Positions 11,061 through 23,238 of a stretch of 64,000 bases of DNA are shown here, in pieces. The DNA lies in the NCBI RefSeq assembly GCF_033439725.1, contig NW_026944383.1:7626001-7690000 (forward strand), given 5' to 3'. Under the pieces are notes generated by a model. The model did no database searches. It had not been told where the DNA came from and saw only the letters and a list, made by a program, of their open reading frames with translations. The stretch's first letter is position 1; each line of letters starts with the position of its first letter. A program made the position numbers and the translations under genes. The stretch is from Neurospora tetraspora (Eukaryota > Ascomycota > Sordariomycetes > Sordariales > Sordariaceae).

Positions 11061-12544
11061 CCAAGAAGGTATGGGGATGGCAATCCTCTAGTAAGGAGGC
11101 CCTGACTCCACACCCATCAATGAGCAGGCGAGGATGCTGGGCGACTGGACGAGGATGGAGGCGATACTAGTAGGTGCTAGCCCAGCGCATTCTCGGGACC
11201 CTTCCCCAGACCCGGACAGCTTTAATTCGCAAGCGGAGCGTTGGCTGATCACCAGGAAGTGAGAAGCCGCCAGCGCTTGTTGGATTGGTGTCCGGTGCTA
11301 GCGGGGGAGTGTGGGATTTGGGTTTCTTGATCAATAGAAGCGGACCCGAGACTCTTGACCCAAGAAAGCGGAACTGGGTGGAACTGGAACAACAGGCTCG
11401 GTACTGGGATGATGGATGATGACTGGGCCTGGCTTGTGGGAGCTATTGTGCTGCCGATGCAGACAAGTGGATGATACAGATGGGATGGATGCCAGGTGGT
11501 TATTGCCGTGCTTGGGCCCGAGCAAAAGGTATGGTAGGTTGGGGGCAGCGACCCAGTTCCCCGGGATAAGGGGGTGAGCGAGGTGAAGGGCGTGTGTCTT
11601 GTGTCTGTGAGACAACGGCCGACGGGCAGCTGCTGCTGGCGACACGGACAAAGAGACACTGGAGGGAGAGATGGAATTGGATTCCGATTGTTGGGTTCGG
11701 ACGACGAGTGGGGGAGACAGTAAAACAACATTCAAAGGGGGAGGAAGGCATGCAAAAGAGTAATGCAAAGGCGAAAACGGGCGGACTGCTGGTGGGATGG
11801 ACTCGATCAGAAGTGTTAAAACCGGCACTGCGCACACTGGCTTGGCTGGTTTTGAAAACTGCCAGACAGCCAGACACTACCACCTCAGGGCGTCAGGCAG
11901 TCGGACCAAGTGGGAGAGGAAGGATTGGGAACTGCGAATCGGAAACAAAATGGACGAATCCATCCGTGCCATGTTCCCTTGACTGCTTTGGCCTTTTTCC
12001 CCGCGGCGCGCAACAAAACAGAAGAGATCCCAAAAAGAGGCAGTCGAGTGAAGCGGCGGAGAGTTGCCAAAACCCGTCGTAGTACCAGGTAGCTGGTAGT
12101 GTGCGAATGCGTGCGAATGGGCAGGCCAATGGGCAGATGTATTACCAAGCAACCTCAAAACGACTGCTGCTTTGGCTGCTTTGGCTGCTTTGGGCCCCTG
12201 GTCGTCCAGTGTTTCAGGAAAGAAGAAAAGAGACCCAGAAACAGCTGCCAACAGCGCCCCAACAAGCGAGTGCACCACGGCAACGCGAACGATACTGTGC
12301 CAGACGTCTGTTGTTCACAGAAATGTGACAAAAATAAAAGAGAGAGAAATGAGAACAAATAAGGTAGCCAAAGAGACCAGGGGACGACCAGCATTAACCC
12401 CAAACGGGTAAGGTGTGTATGCACAATTCTCCATTCTGAGTGGTCATGTCGCGCAAACGCTAGCTGGGTAGATTCAAAATGCTCCCTGGGTAGACTAAAC
12501 TTACTTTTATCGCTGAGTAAGCCTAGCCGCCCAGCCCAGCCGCC
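11061..12544. other. Intergenic region
   Basis: Upstream region of the 9.7-11.06 kb gene. Open frames on both strands overlap and are Pro/Ser-rich without recognisable domains. A short TTTGGCTGC triplicate lies at about 12169-12192. Nothing else supported. Confidence 0.5.
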
Positions 12545-13350
12545 AGTATATCGTATGCAATTGAGGTTATATAAATAATACCTGCGCATTACTCGATTTA
12601 CGTCGTTGGTGTTATTTTTTACGTAAAGTTATTTAGAATTATTAATCTAGTCAATTGTCTATTGCTAAGAGGGTTGATATTGCGGTTGCTAGTAATATTG
12701 CTATCCTTTATATTAGCCCTATGATAATTATATATATTGTATTTATTATATATACTGCCTAGAGTATACGTGCCTACCCTAATTTTAATACCTACAGTAT
12801 AAATATTGCCTAGAGTATTAGAAAGCTCCTATATTCTAGGAGTAAAGTATTAGAGGTAGTCCTATTTGCGTTGTTAGTATAATTTAGCCTTGTAAATTTC
12901 CTTACTATTGATTAAAAGGGGGAGGGAGATTCTAATCTAGTTGGGAGGGTATTAGTATTAATTGTTTAATGGGCGTTGGTATTCTATAATTAAATTGGTT
13001 AGAGTTAATAGGAGTTAGTATATAGTTATAAGACGGCTATTATTAAATTAACGGCTATTATTAGACTTAAGGATAGGGAGATAGGAAGGGCGCTAGAGCT
13101 CTCTATAAGGGAGTTAGAGGGTAAAAAGGCGAAGGCGAGGGAATTAAAACTCTAAACATTAAGGGAATTAGAATTCCTTATGGGGGCGTTAGAGAAAGCG
13201 CTAGTATAAATTGAATTATAGCTTCTATAATAGCGTTATTTAAATCTTTTTATATAATTTGGCTTACTTATTATTAAATCCCTCCTCCTTTAATATAAGA
13301 CTATTTTTAGCAGGCTAGCGCCCTCCCTCCTCTCTAAATATTTCATTATA
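12545..13350. mobile_element. AT-rich RIP-mutated repeat relic
   Basis: An abrupt switch to AT-rich, TA-rich sequence with stops in every frame, ending equally abruptly near 13350. Around 13040-13200 a plus-strand frame broken by stops still reads a Leu/Glu/Lys-rich segment (ALELSIRELEGKKAKARELKL then a stop), like the coiled-coil tail of a transposase or gag protein. The composition matches the hAT island at 38-43 kb. The family cannot be assigned; no clear terminal repeats seen. Confidence 0.65.
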
Positions 13351-16129
13351 TTATTCGGCGGGGAGGCACACGGAGCATCTTGAACACCGAGAACGCTTTC
13401 TGAGGGGCCCGGATTTTCGGATTTATTGGAACCAGGGTGCAACACACACTCCAACACACACTTGACAGGGGTCCAAAAGGCCCTGGAGATGCTCAAAAGG
13501 GCACCCAGTACAGTGCTCTTCCGGCCTCCGGGGCGCTAGGAAGATAAAAGACAAAAGTCGAGACCAAAAACCATCAAAAGGGCCCGGCTCCGGCTTCGGG
13601 TCCGTCCAATTGTCGTGTTTTTTTTTTCTTTCCTTCCTCGATGATGTAAAAAAAGATGCAAGGAGGAGCAAGACATTTCATTTCTTCCGGTTGTCATTTT
13701 CCGCCTCTACTCTTTTGTTTCCTCCTTCCCAAGACCGGCGTGAAACGGCAAGCACTGCAGGCAGAGGCGGACCAGCCGACATGCGCCTGCCATTTTCTGT
13801 TGGGCAGTTTGGGCACTGAAAAGGCAGGCGAGGCAGGCGCTGCGGTCCTGGCAGCAAAAGCACTTGCCCCATTCTGATTGACAGGCCAACAGGCTTCAGG
13901 AATGAAGACAAGGGGATTGACACATTTCCACGTTGTCGACAGATCGGGACACCCGGCGACAAGAGAACTAACAGAACTGACAGACCGACCACAAAAGATT
14001 GGTCATTTGCACAAGCGCGAGACCTCAGACACGGCTAGGAGTCTAGGACTGTCTGGAGCACACGGGGCGACTGGAAGCGCTCCCGAAAATGATGAGCGCA
14101 GGCTTTGAGGGGGAGGTCCGAAAGATATCGGGAATTAATAACGGTCTTAGGGGTCTCTTTTGTTGGCAGGGTCGTCGCAAGTGGTCGGACCATAATGACG
14201 CACGTTGCAGGAGTTCGCAGTCGATCTATCTCACAGGGGGGAGACCGGGGAGGGCAGCGACGACTCGGATGTCTTCCCACTGTGTCCACTGTAGACGCTG
14301 CACCTTGTGCATATTGGAAGGCTCCATCCAGACCTCCTTCCCCCGCGGCGGCGGAACAAACACACGACCTTCCGCGCCTCTAGCGTGCTAGCTTACATAA
14401 GTGCCCGCACTGGGGCTATAGACAGGGGGGCTATAGTGCAGACAGGGGGTGTCTCGCCAAGTCGAACTTTGGCTTCTTTTCGTGGAAGCGCCTGCCACTT
14501 TGGGGCTAACCTTTTACGACATGACTCGATCTCCAGCGCGTCGTTGCCCGTCGTCTTGCATTTTGATCCTTCCCTTCCCTTCGACAAAGCAATGGAGTGC
14601 TCGATCGCTCGATACTCGAGAGACAGCGAGATCACCATCAACCACCACGGCACCGCAACGTGCGAACAATCCCGGGAGTGCGGCACTCTTTATACCTTCA
14701 GGTTGGCCCTGAATGTCTGGGCTGTGTTGGGACACGGAAACGGACGGAGACGAGACCACACGGGACCACCCCCCCAATTTGTGCAAATTTGCCAGATGCA
14801 CATCACAAAATCCCGGGCGGGCAAGTGCAACAGGCGGGCACAGCAGGCACAGCAGCAGGCACACTCTCGAAAACGGAAAGAATGTTACACGACGTTACAT
14901 CCGATTTGCACCTATCAAGTGACCAGGGCGCTTTCCAGATAATGCATCACCGTTCATGCAACACAACGAGGAGGAGGTCCCAAGCCAGGGAGGCTGGCAC
15001 TCTTCAAACACTGACACACAATGGAAACCACCGAAAAATCTCTTCCCATCCTGATGGCTCCATAAGGGTACGGCGCCCGATCGGAAAATCGTTCAAAACA
15101 GCAATACCCTCCGTCATCATCACCATGATCCTCGACCTCGACTCACAAAACCTTGATCCCAATCCCAAACAGCACCTCAACAAGTCAACAACATGTCCGA
15201 CTCATCTTCGTCCACCATCTCCCTACCCCCCGCCAAGGCCTAGGCTTGACCTCATGATCCACGGACGCCATGCCATGATGCAAGGAGAAGGTGCTCCGCG
15301 CATGGTCTGTTCGGCTATCGTAACCGTTTACTCCGGCACACCGTCACGGCTTTGAGAGCATCCTCCAGCTTGTCCAGGCACAGTCCTTTCTTACTAGTCT
15401 CCGACGCCTCCGAGATAACGCCCAGTCGCGCTTGTTTAGTCGGGGCTGACCAAGCCATGTTGTCATGCCTCCTTCGGCCGAGTTTGGACCGTTGAGAAAT
15501 CGTCTTCAAAATCGTATCGTCGTTCCAACATCATCCGAGGCGTCCAGGGCATCCAGATCTAGATCCTGTTGGTTCTTCGTCAGCGAGGCTATGCTCGTAC
15601 CAGGCTCCAGGGAAACTACTTACCGGTTTTCTTTCTTCTCATCACCTCGGCAACGTGTTCGAAGGTAGCTTCCTCGGCAGTCGTTGATTACTATAGCAAG
15701 GTAAGTTCGTTAGCATGACACCTCATCATCACTTTTATGCATATCGGACATTAGTATCACTTATTCACGTTGCACAAGAGGGTCAGTTCATGTTGGAGAA
15801 AGCTATCGGTGTTTTGTTTCAATGTCTGGCACTCGTAGCTAACTCCTATTTCCCAATTCCAAAGCACTTCCCGTCCAAAAAACCTTCCCGTCCAAGATGC
15901 TCCTCCGTGAAAACTCAGTTAACCGCTCAAGCACCACTGTGCTCCCTGTTGGTCCTTCGAATCGTCCATCTCTCAGATCTTCCTCCTACATTCTTTAGGT
16001 TGTGGCGCTCCGACCATCCGTGATATCCTTTTGTGACTCTTTTTATGGCGTCCACTTTCCGGTTCTTCGTAAAGTATCGTCGGTCGCGCTTCTTTATTGG
16101 TTCAGAGTCCCAGCTTCATATAGTGAGAT
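13351..16129. other. Intergenic region without a convincing gene
   Basis: Normal base composition returns. Short frames on both strands overlap, and none has a recognisable domain. A minus-strand stretch at about 15510-15690 could be the last two exons of a small gene, but no start exon could be supported. Confidence 0.45.
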
Positions 16130-18744
16130 TTAGAAGAACTCGTCTTCCTCAAGCTCTACGATGGTGTTGATAGGTCGAGCGTCATGGCGCCAGCTGAGGA
16201 ACCAGCGGAGCTCCCGTGCGTCCAGGGGCCTGTACTCAGGCCCGGCAAGGCGGAAGTACCACATGTCGTCACTTCCACGAACGTACTCAGCGAAGTGGTA
16301 GTTCTCGCCGGGGCACGGGATGTGTTCGATGACGAACCAGTTGGGGGGCATCTCTTCCGCCTTCCACCACTTCTCATCAGGTTGATCTGAGTTGATGATG
16401 TCCTCCGCAACTTCCGCAGCGACATTTGTGGTGTTGATCTCGGTGATGTCCTTCGTGATGCTCGTGTTGGTGTTCTCGTCAGTTTGATCCTCGGGCATAG
16501 GCTCGAGCTCTGGGTTTACAACCTCTGGCTCATCCCATGGGACCCACGGCAGTGGGAGCTCCTCCTCATGGTTGACCTCAAGCACGGTCTCCGGCTCACC
16601 GGCACTATCCCACGGCACCCACGGCAGTGGGAGTTCTTCTTCTTTATTCTCAGCCTCAATGCCCATGGTTTCCTAACCCACGGTCGCAATTGGCTCTTTC
16701 TCGTTCTGTAGCTTGGCCGCTTCGTGTAGAGCGGTTTGATGAAGTTTAGCGGGCAGAGAGGCCACATCCCCGACAATGAAGGCAATGAGCTCTCTGTATT
16801 CTGGCCAGCTCAGCTCATCAAGTGTGCCGTCGTCATTCAACCAGTACCAGTTTCCGCAGCTCATCTTGGCATATCTCCCTCCCTCTGGGCGCTCCAAGAT
16901 TGCGAGCATCTCCAACTCGCCCCGATAGTTGGTGAAGTCGTAAGGGGTGCTCATGTCTTCCGAGCCGTTGGATGATGTGAACTGGTTGCTGCTTTGGCTG
17001 CGGCAGCGCGCAGGAGAAGGCGAAGGGGTTTCTTCTTTGAGCAACCTTCTGTCGTAGTGGATATCATCGCCAGGTTGGGCGATGGGATCAAACTCGATCC
17101 TGGTGGACTTCTTGGCGGAGAGGCAGACCGTGAAGCCGGTCATGGCCTGGTATTCATATACATTGTCGGGGCTCGAGTACTGCGTCGCTGGAGAATCGGG
17201 CGCGGTGGCAGTCGTCTTGCTGTTGTCGGTTTCATCGCTAGTGTTTGTTCTATGAAGAGTTAGTAAAGGTCTTTCAAGTGATAGTGAGTTGGTGAGGATG
17301 ACTTACTCGTTGGACACTTTGCGAGTGTGTGAGAAAGACTCTCCAACGGGGGAGGCGAAGATAGGCTTTAAGGCGCGAGGGCCGATTGGAGTTTGAGGAG
17401 GCGCGGCCTCGGGGGTACAGGCGGGAGGGCGGATTGGAGTACGTGGATCCGGGGAGTTGTCCGGAGTTTCGATGAGGAATCCGGAAGCAGTGAAGCGGGC
17501 CGCGGGGCCCTCCGGGGTGCGGGCTGGAGAAGCGGCGCGGGCGGGAGACTCGGGCGGGCTGGGCCGTGTGGTGGCTTCGATATGCTTTGCTAGGGCAATG
17601 GCGTCTTCCTCGCTGTCTGAGAAGGTCTCCAGATCCTCCTCATCCCATTGTTGGAATGTGGCCTCGATGTCTCGGGCGAGGGCAATGGTGTGCTCCACGG
17701 GGTCAGAAAAGCGCTCGACTTTGTCAAGTTCGTCGCAAAGTCTGTGGACCTTCTTAACGAAGGCAATGATATTTTCCTCGGTGTCGCTGAAGTCCTCGAG
17801 GTCGTTGAAGCTGCTGTCGGCTTTGTCGGCTTCGTCGCAGGATCGTGGGAGCTCAACGTCCTCTTCCTCGTCCTCCTCGTAAATCGTGGAGAGTTTGCCG
17901 TCCACGATCGGAATGTTGACTATGTCGATGTTAGCTTTGATCTCTTTGTTGTCGGATCTGATCTTGACTTACCATTCTTGGGATCGGGACGGGCCGCTTC
18001 GACGATCTTTGTCGTCTGAACAATGGGAGCCGCCTTGAGCTCAGTGGTGGTGATAGACGGGTTTGGGATGGGCAAGTGCACAAGGTACATCTTGTCCTCC
18101 TTGAGGTGCTTCTCGAACGTCTTGTGGTCGAACTTGTCGGATGCGATGGCGCCGAAGGAATCGTCGTCGTTGTTGGTTGTGGCTGTAGTGCCGCCATTGG
18201 TGGTAGTAGTGGGTGCGACGACCTCGGTGATGTCGACGGTGGGACGAATGTGATGGTAAATTCGGACCTTCTCGTCGGCAGGAACAATGAGTGAGGAAGG
18301 CTCATTGTCGTTGTGAGCGTCCTGGCTGGGAGTAGAGGTGAGGGTAGCGTCGACATTGGTAGGGGTGTCGAGGGACTCCGAGCTGGTGGTGTTATCCGCG
18401 ATAGTGGCAGCATCGGTAGGGGCGGCGATCTTGGGGGTGAGGAGGGCCTCGATATTGGTGATCGTAGGTTGGGTGACCTCGGGTGTGGTGATCCTGAGGA
18501 CGACAATGAGGAAAATGGCGCTGAGGGCGGCCAGGATAGTGTTGCCAGTGACAGTAGAGATGAGGATCATGGCGATGACCACGTTGAAGGTGGTGTCGAT
18601 GTCGGCAGAATCGCTGAGACCGGTGTTGTTGTCGCTCGCGGGGCGAGCGTCGTCCATGTTGTTGTTGAAGAGAGTGTCGACAATGTTGGTCGTCTTGTCG
18701 ATGATGCGCGCGAGCGCGGAAGATTGGATAGAAGAAGCCATCAT
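16130..18744 (-). CDS. P1: array member, class A, with in-frame TAG
   Basis: Exons 18744-17973, 17919-17307 and 17249-16130. The frame crosses an in-frame TAG at 16673-16675 (GGT-TAG-GAA-ACC): 653 residues before it, 180 after. The N-terminal part has a hydrophobic segment at about residues 52-87 (one or two membrane helices), then the YHHIRPTVDITEV motif and the FEKHLKEDKM motif. An acidic middle repeats FSDxEE three times. Domain I (about 577-620) reads ILERP..GRYAKMSCGNWYWLNDD. After the TAG come two copies of EELPLPWVPWD and a divergent domain II (about 772-812, GSDDMWYFRL...ELRWFLSWR). The last intron is phase 2 with SNE|TNTSDE, as in P2-P6. A TATA-like TATAAG lies at 19067-19072. Function unknown. 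If the TAG is not decoded, the protein ends right after domain I. Confidence 0.72.
16673..16675 (-). other. In-frame TAG, candidate A-to-I edited codon (P1)
   Basis: TAG between domain I and the C-terminal half of P1. The flanking RNA can form GGUU-AGGA-AACC, a 4-bp stem with the A of UAG first in the loop. UGG (Trp) after editing would restore a continuous frame. Confidence 0.6.
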
Positions 18745-20998
18745 GGCGAAAGATGGAGTGAGGTGAGAAGAGAGATGAGGAGAGGAAGATGAGAAGAGGT
18801 AATTGAGGTAATAGTCGCGCTGCGAGGCTTGACTGGTGATAGTTGGGGGAAGATGTTGCGGCTGAGCGGCAAGATCTTGATGGTCGATAGAAGAGTTGAA
18901 GGTCGATTGTTAGATGCCGCGAGGCGAGAGTTGTATGTGCGTAAGGACGTTTGGTTGACTTGGTCAAAGATAGCAGGTATGCTTGTGCTTGCGCAATAAT
19001 GTGATTCTCCGAAGTGAGATGGTGAGAGAAGGATTCAGTTCCAGTTCTGGCATCAGAAGGTGTGCTCTTATACTCTCCCAGGCTGGGCCCGTGCTACTGC
19101 GTTGCTGGGTGAATCAAGGTCCGTTTAGATGACCTGTTCACGGTTTAGTAGGGTAGAACTACATGTTTGCTTCGAGTGTCGCCGTCGAAGTGGGCGGAAG
19201 GTGGTGGTGACGACGAGGTTGGTGATGCTGCTGACAAGCGACCGTTGGTGTTTTGGTTGTCATGAGCAACCCGGCGACAGGGTATTACACCTGATTGGTC
19301 GAGACGGGTAGAGAGTGTCCGGACAGGGAAGGTGGTCCGTGAACAGGCGTGAACAGCTGTTCCTGAGGGGTTGAACAGTGACGAACAGGGCTGGATGCTG
19401 ATGGACAGTCTTCTGGGCATGGTAACGGGGGAAGGGAATGGAAGACCGGTTGCTCCGTCGACGGCGTTGAGTGCTGGTACGAAGTATTCGATATGATATG
19501 TCTGGCGAGTGGCGACAGTCAATTTTGCAGCTGTTGCCAGCCAAGCTGATGGCCCTTGAGTTTACTGAACAGCCTCCAGAGTCACAAGAGTACAAGAAGC
19601 ATGGAAGCTGGTATCCCTGGTAACCGGCTATATTGAAACATTCGAGTGTCACTTCAGCGACAGTCAAATCTCTAGCTGTCACCGACCAAACCAACGGCCC
19701 TCCAGTTCACCGAACAGTCTTCACAGCCACAGAAGCTGGAAGCTCATGGAAGACTGGAGTTGAACTTACAGAGGACTGTTCACACCAGAACATCAGGGCC
19801 GTCATGGCTGGCGACAGTCAAATAGACAGCTGTTGCCGGTCATAATGACGTTGATCGAGTTCACTGAACAGTTGTCACCAGTCGTAGAAGTTATAAGACC
19901 ATGGAAAACGGATTTTTGCCTGGCGACGAGAGGATCGGGGTGAATCTTCGATGAACAATGGGATGCGCTGGGTGAGACCGTGGGATGGCCGCACGAAGTG
20001 CATAGATATCGTGGGAGACACTCGGCGATAACACCGCTGAATCGCAATCTCATACCGCGATGAGTATTGATGTCGGTGCTTGAATGTGTGAATTACTACA
20101 AGAAAGATAATGTTGATTATTTATTTGCGATGCGTGGTGGTGAAGGAGAATGGTGAGGTAGGGTAGAAATGTGCGCGAGGGCCTCGCCAAATGCATTATT
20201 GAGTGGTTCGTGCTCATGTCAATGTTGTCGTTCTCGCTCTCGGTCTTGGGTTTTTTTTGTCACGATAGCACAATCGATTGTGCGTCCCTTTTTGTGTTCG
20301 TTTCCATGCCCAAGCTTGTTGTAAATCAATTGTCCGCTCTACTCCTCACGTCCATTCGCAAACATTGTTGTTGAAATATATGTTTCTGTCGAGTGCCCCT
20401 GGTGGTTGACAATGCGGATCCGGATGTTTACGGCAAGTGGTTTTCAGGAGACAATGGCCAATTGTTAGTGAAATAAGGAGTCTATGGCAGCTACAGGGGC
20501 TTTGCACTAACACTATGTCAGCGCGGGAGAGCGCACAGCATCCTTAGTGGTGGGACAGCGCGCAACCAGAGGAACTACTACACACTAACAAACCACAATA
20601 CACTTTCAGAGGCCTATTGTTAGCTTTGCGATAGGGGCCCGCAACCTACTATTCTACCGCCTGGGGACATCACTGGATGCAGAAGGGAGCAATGGAACAG
20701 ATCAGAAAATTATTTCAGTCAAGCACGCACGCAGTCATATCAAATAAGCACTCGTACAGTCATTTCAATCAATCATTGAGGTGGTCAATAGAAGTCATTG
20801 TCACAAGTCATGATGGTGGTCAAGTTTCGCTCGCAGCAGTTTATTGTGCTATTCTCAGTGTTATCCGTTCCCCAATCCTTCCTTGCCCTTCGTCCCATAC
20901 CCCAAGTCCTGATCCCCTCCCGGTGCTTGACCCGGGCCGTACCCCGCAAAGTCAATTCCAACGTCAATCCTTCGTTCCTTCCCTCCGTCTCGGGAGAT
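18745..20998. promoter_or_regulatory. P1 upstream region with ~150-bp degenerate tandem repeats
   Basis: Spacer between P1 and P2. Three degenerate units of about 150 bp start near 19507, 19654 and 19808, each holding GCGACAGTCAA, then AGCTGTTGCC or AGCTGTCACC, then a GAACAG. The first pair forms an interrupted inverted repeat (GGCGACAG .. CTGTTGCC). The GCGACAG core is the same as in the conserved promoter element of P3-P6, so these may be upstream activating sites. The remainder (20.1-20.99 kb) shows nothing specific. Confidence 0.5.
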
Positions 20999-23238
20999 CT
21001 ACCACCAAAGCTCATCCTCCTCCCGAACATCCTCCTCATCCTCTTCCTCAATACTTTCCATCTCCAAACTCCAAGCACACCACTTATTCGTCTTCCTCCT
21101 CTTACCCAGCACCGCGCGCACCCAAGTCTTCGGCTCCCTCTTTGGCTCAGGCTCATCAAAAGCGTGTTCATCTCCATCTCTCCAGCGATTGAACTGGTCC
21201 AGCTCGTGAGCGTTAAGAAGCCGGAACATCCCCTCGTACATCCAGTACACCTGCTCATCGTTGCCCATCACGAACTGCTTCTGGCCGTCGGGGTGGTGGA
21301 AGAGGCCGACTACGCCCCAGTCTTCGCCAATGTCCGAGGGGTCTTTCCAGGTGGCGAGGGTGGCTTCCCAGGCGGCGATGGGGTCGGAGGAGTTGTAATC
21401 TTCCTCGTCGGCGAGGTCGGTGTAGTCGAGGAGTTCGATACCGGCTTGCGGCTGGTCGAGGGTCGTCAAGAGGTGGTCGGTGGATTCGCGATCAATGAGC
21501 TCGATGGGGCGGTTGTCAGAATTATCCTCTTCGTCGGATCCCTAATCCTCGGAAGCGACAGTGATGTCCTGCTCGACCAAATCGGCTTGTTGCTCATTGC
21601 CTGACTTGTCATCGTCGTCCTCAAGACTCTCAATGATGGCAATCGCGTTGCTGGTAATGATTCCCTGCTCCGCGTCCGCTTGTTGCTTCTTGTCGAAATC
21701 CTCGCGGGTGATGACGGGGGTTTGGCTGGTCCACTCGATAAACTCCTGGTACTCGGCCTTTGACATTTGGCGGATCTCGTCGTCGTCTTCGAGGGCGTAC
21801 CAATAGCCGCAAGTCATTTGGACGTATCGGCGGTTGGGGTCGAGGCGTTCCATGATGAGGGTGACTTCGAGTTCGGAGGGTGGGAGGTGCGAGTAGTTGT
21901 ACATGTTGTCGAAAGAGGAGGCGTCGGGAGTGGTGGGAGGCGACTGGCTCTCTTCGGCTTGCTTGGGCTGATTGTTGCTTGACAGTGCAGCTTCGTCAAA
22001 CTTACTGTCGATTACGCTGGTGTCGGGGGTGGAGTACTCTGTGTTGGGGGTATCCGGAGTGGTGGCGTTGCTCGCATCGCTATCGGTAGTGTTGTCCGTC
22101 TCGGTTGAGGAGTTGGTACTGCGCATAAAGTTAGCAACTGTGCTGTGAGTATGAGGTAGGATTTGGTTGAATGACTTACTCATTAGACAATCTGCGAGCG
22201 TGGTGAACGATGTCGACTTCGGTGTCGACCATCTTCTCTTCGGAGCTGATGCTCTCCTTCTTGTTGTCGGTCGAAGGCGTGATGTCGGCAGCGATGGCCT
22301 TGCGGTCTTGAGTGCTCGACTTGGTGACCTTGATGGCTTGCTTCTTGGTCTGTGGGGACGTGATGCATAGCTCGGGCTGGCTGGCGACGGCGTGCACCCA
22401 CTGCATCTTGTCTTCCTTTAGGAAGCGCTCGAAGTGGTGGCCGATGCTTGAGGCGGAGGCTCCCATGTCGTCGACATCGGCGACGTCGGTGATTGTGGAA
22501 GCCATGGACTTGTTGACCTCGATGATGTCGATGGTGGGGAGGACATGGGAGTAGGTGTGCTTCTCATTCTCCTCAATGGTGAAGAGCTCGTTGACCTCGT
22601 TAATCTCAATGGCGGGGCGGGCATGGTAATAGGTGTGCTTCTCATTCTCCTCAATGGTGAAACGCTCCTTCTTGGCAATGGATGAAGTGTCGTCGCGATG
22701 GTCGTCGGTGATGATGTCGACATTCTGGATGAGCTTGACTTGCTGAGGGACTTCGGCAACTTCAGCAGAGTTGATGTCCTCGATGAGGAGAGGCGCGGTA
22801 GCTTGAGCGTCGGTCGACTGGGTGGTATCCTTACAATTGTCGACGATGTTGGACTCGTGAGTCGTCTTGTTGACCTCGGTGGGGGTGACATCCTTGATGA
22901 TGGTATCGATGATGGCTTTCATGTGCCGAGCTTTCTTGATGTTGCCGACCCGGCCGACTTCTTGAGACGAATCAATGAGGGACATTGTTTGGAATTCTGG
23001 AGGAGTGTTGAGGATGTTGGCGATCTCAAAGGCCTCTGTGGAAATGGGCACTAAAATGGCATGGTTAGACTTGACCAGATACTCGACTGGAAGCTGCGAC
23101 TATTGTGGACGACTTACCATGAGCGACGCTTGATGCGGCAAAGGCTGCGATGGTCATTTCCTTAATGACGGCAATGGAGGGGAACGCGAGGCGTTGGGTA
23201 TGTGCCGTGAAGGCGGAGGGCCAGAATGAGATAGCCAT
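20999..23238 (-). CDS. P2: array member, class A, with in-frame TAG
   Basis: Exons 23238-23118, 23050-22180, 22118-20999. Start ATG 23238 gives the shared N-terminus (MAISFWPSAFTAHTQRLAFP), matching P3-P6. Intron 1 is phase 1 here and phase 0 in P3-P6; intron 2 is phase 2 (SNE|TNSSTE). In exon 2 a segment FTIEENEKHTYYHARPAIEI..EV occurs twice in tandem, followed by HHFERFLKEDKMQWVH. Domain I at about residues 410-455 contains MTCGYWYALEDDDEIRQM and EYQEFIEW. TAG 21542-21544 (GAT-TAG-GGA-TCC) follows residue 522; 180 more residues carry domain II (GLFHHPDGQKQFVMGNDEQV ... ELDQFNRWRDGD), an acidic tail and a final DELWW. The lengths before and after the TAG within exon 3 equal those of P1 exactly (574 and 543 nt). 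Function unknown. Confidence 0.75.
21542..21544 (-). other. In-frame TAG, candidate A-to-I edited codon (P2)
   Basis: The RNA around it reads GGAU-UAGGG-AUCC, a 4-bp stem with the UAG in the loop. Domain II follows in the same frame. Confidence 0.6.

Noticed and set aside
14307-15355. Overlapping plus-strand frames of 211 and 252 codons
   Set aside because: Both frames are Arg/Thr/His-rich without domains or a splice pattern; they overlap each other over most of their length.
15510-15690. Possible small minus-strand gene ending EVMRRKKT + DLDALDASDD...IRF
   Set aside because: The last two exons can be joined across a GTAAGT..CTAG intron, but the upstream acceptor gives a frame conflict and no start exon was found.
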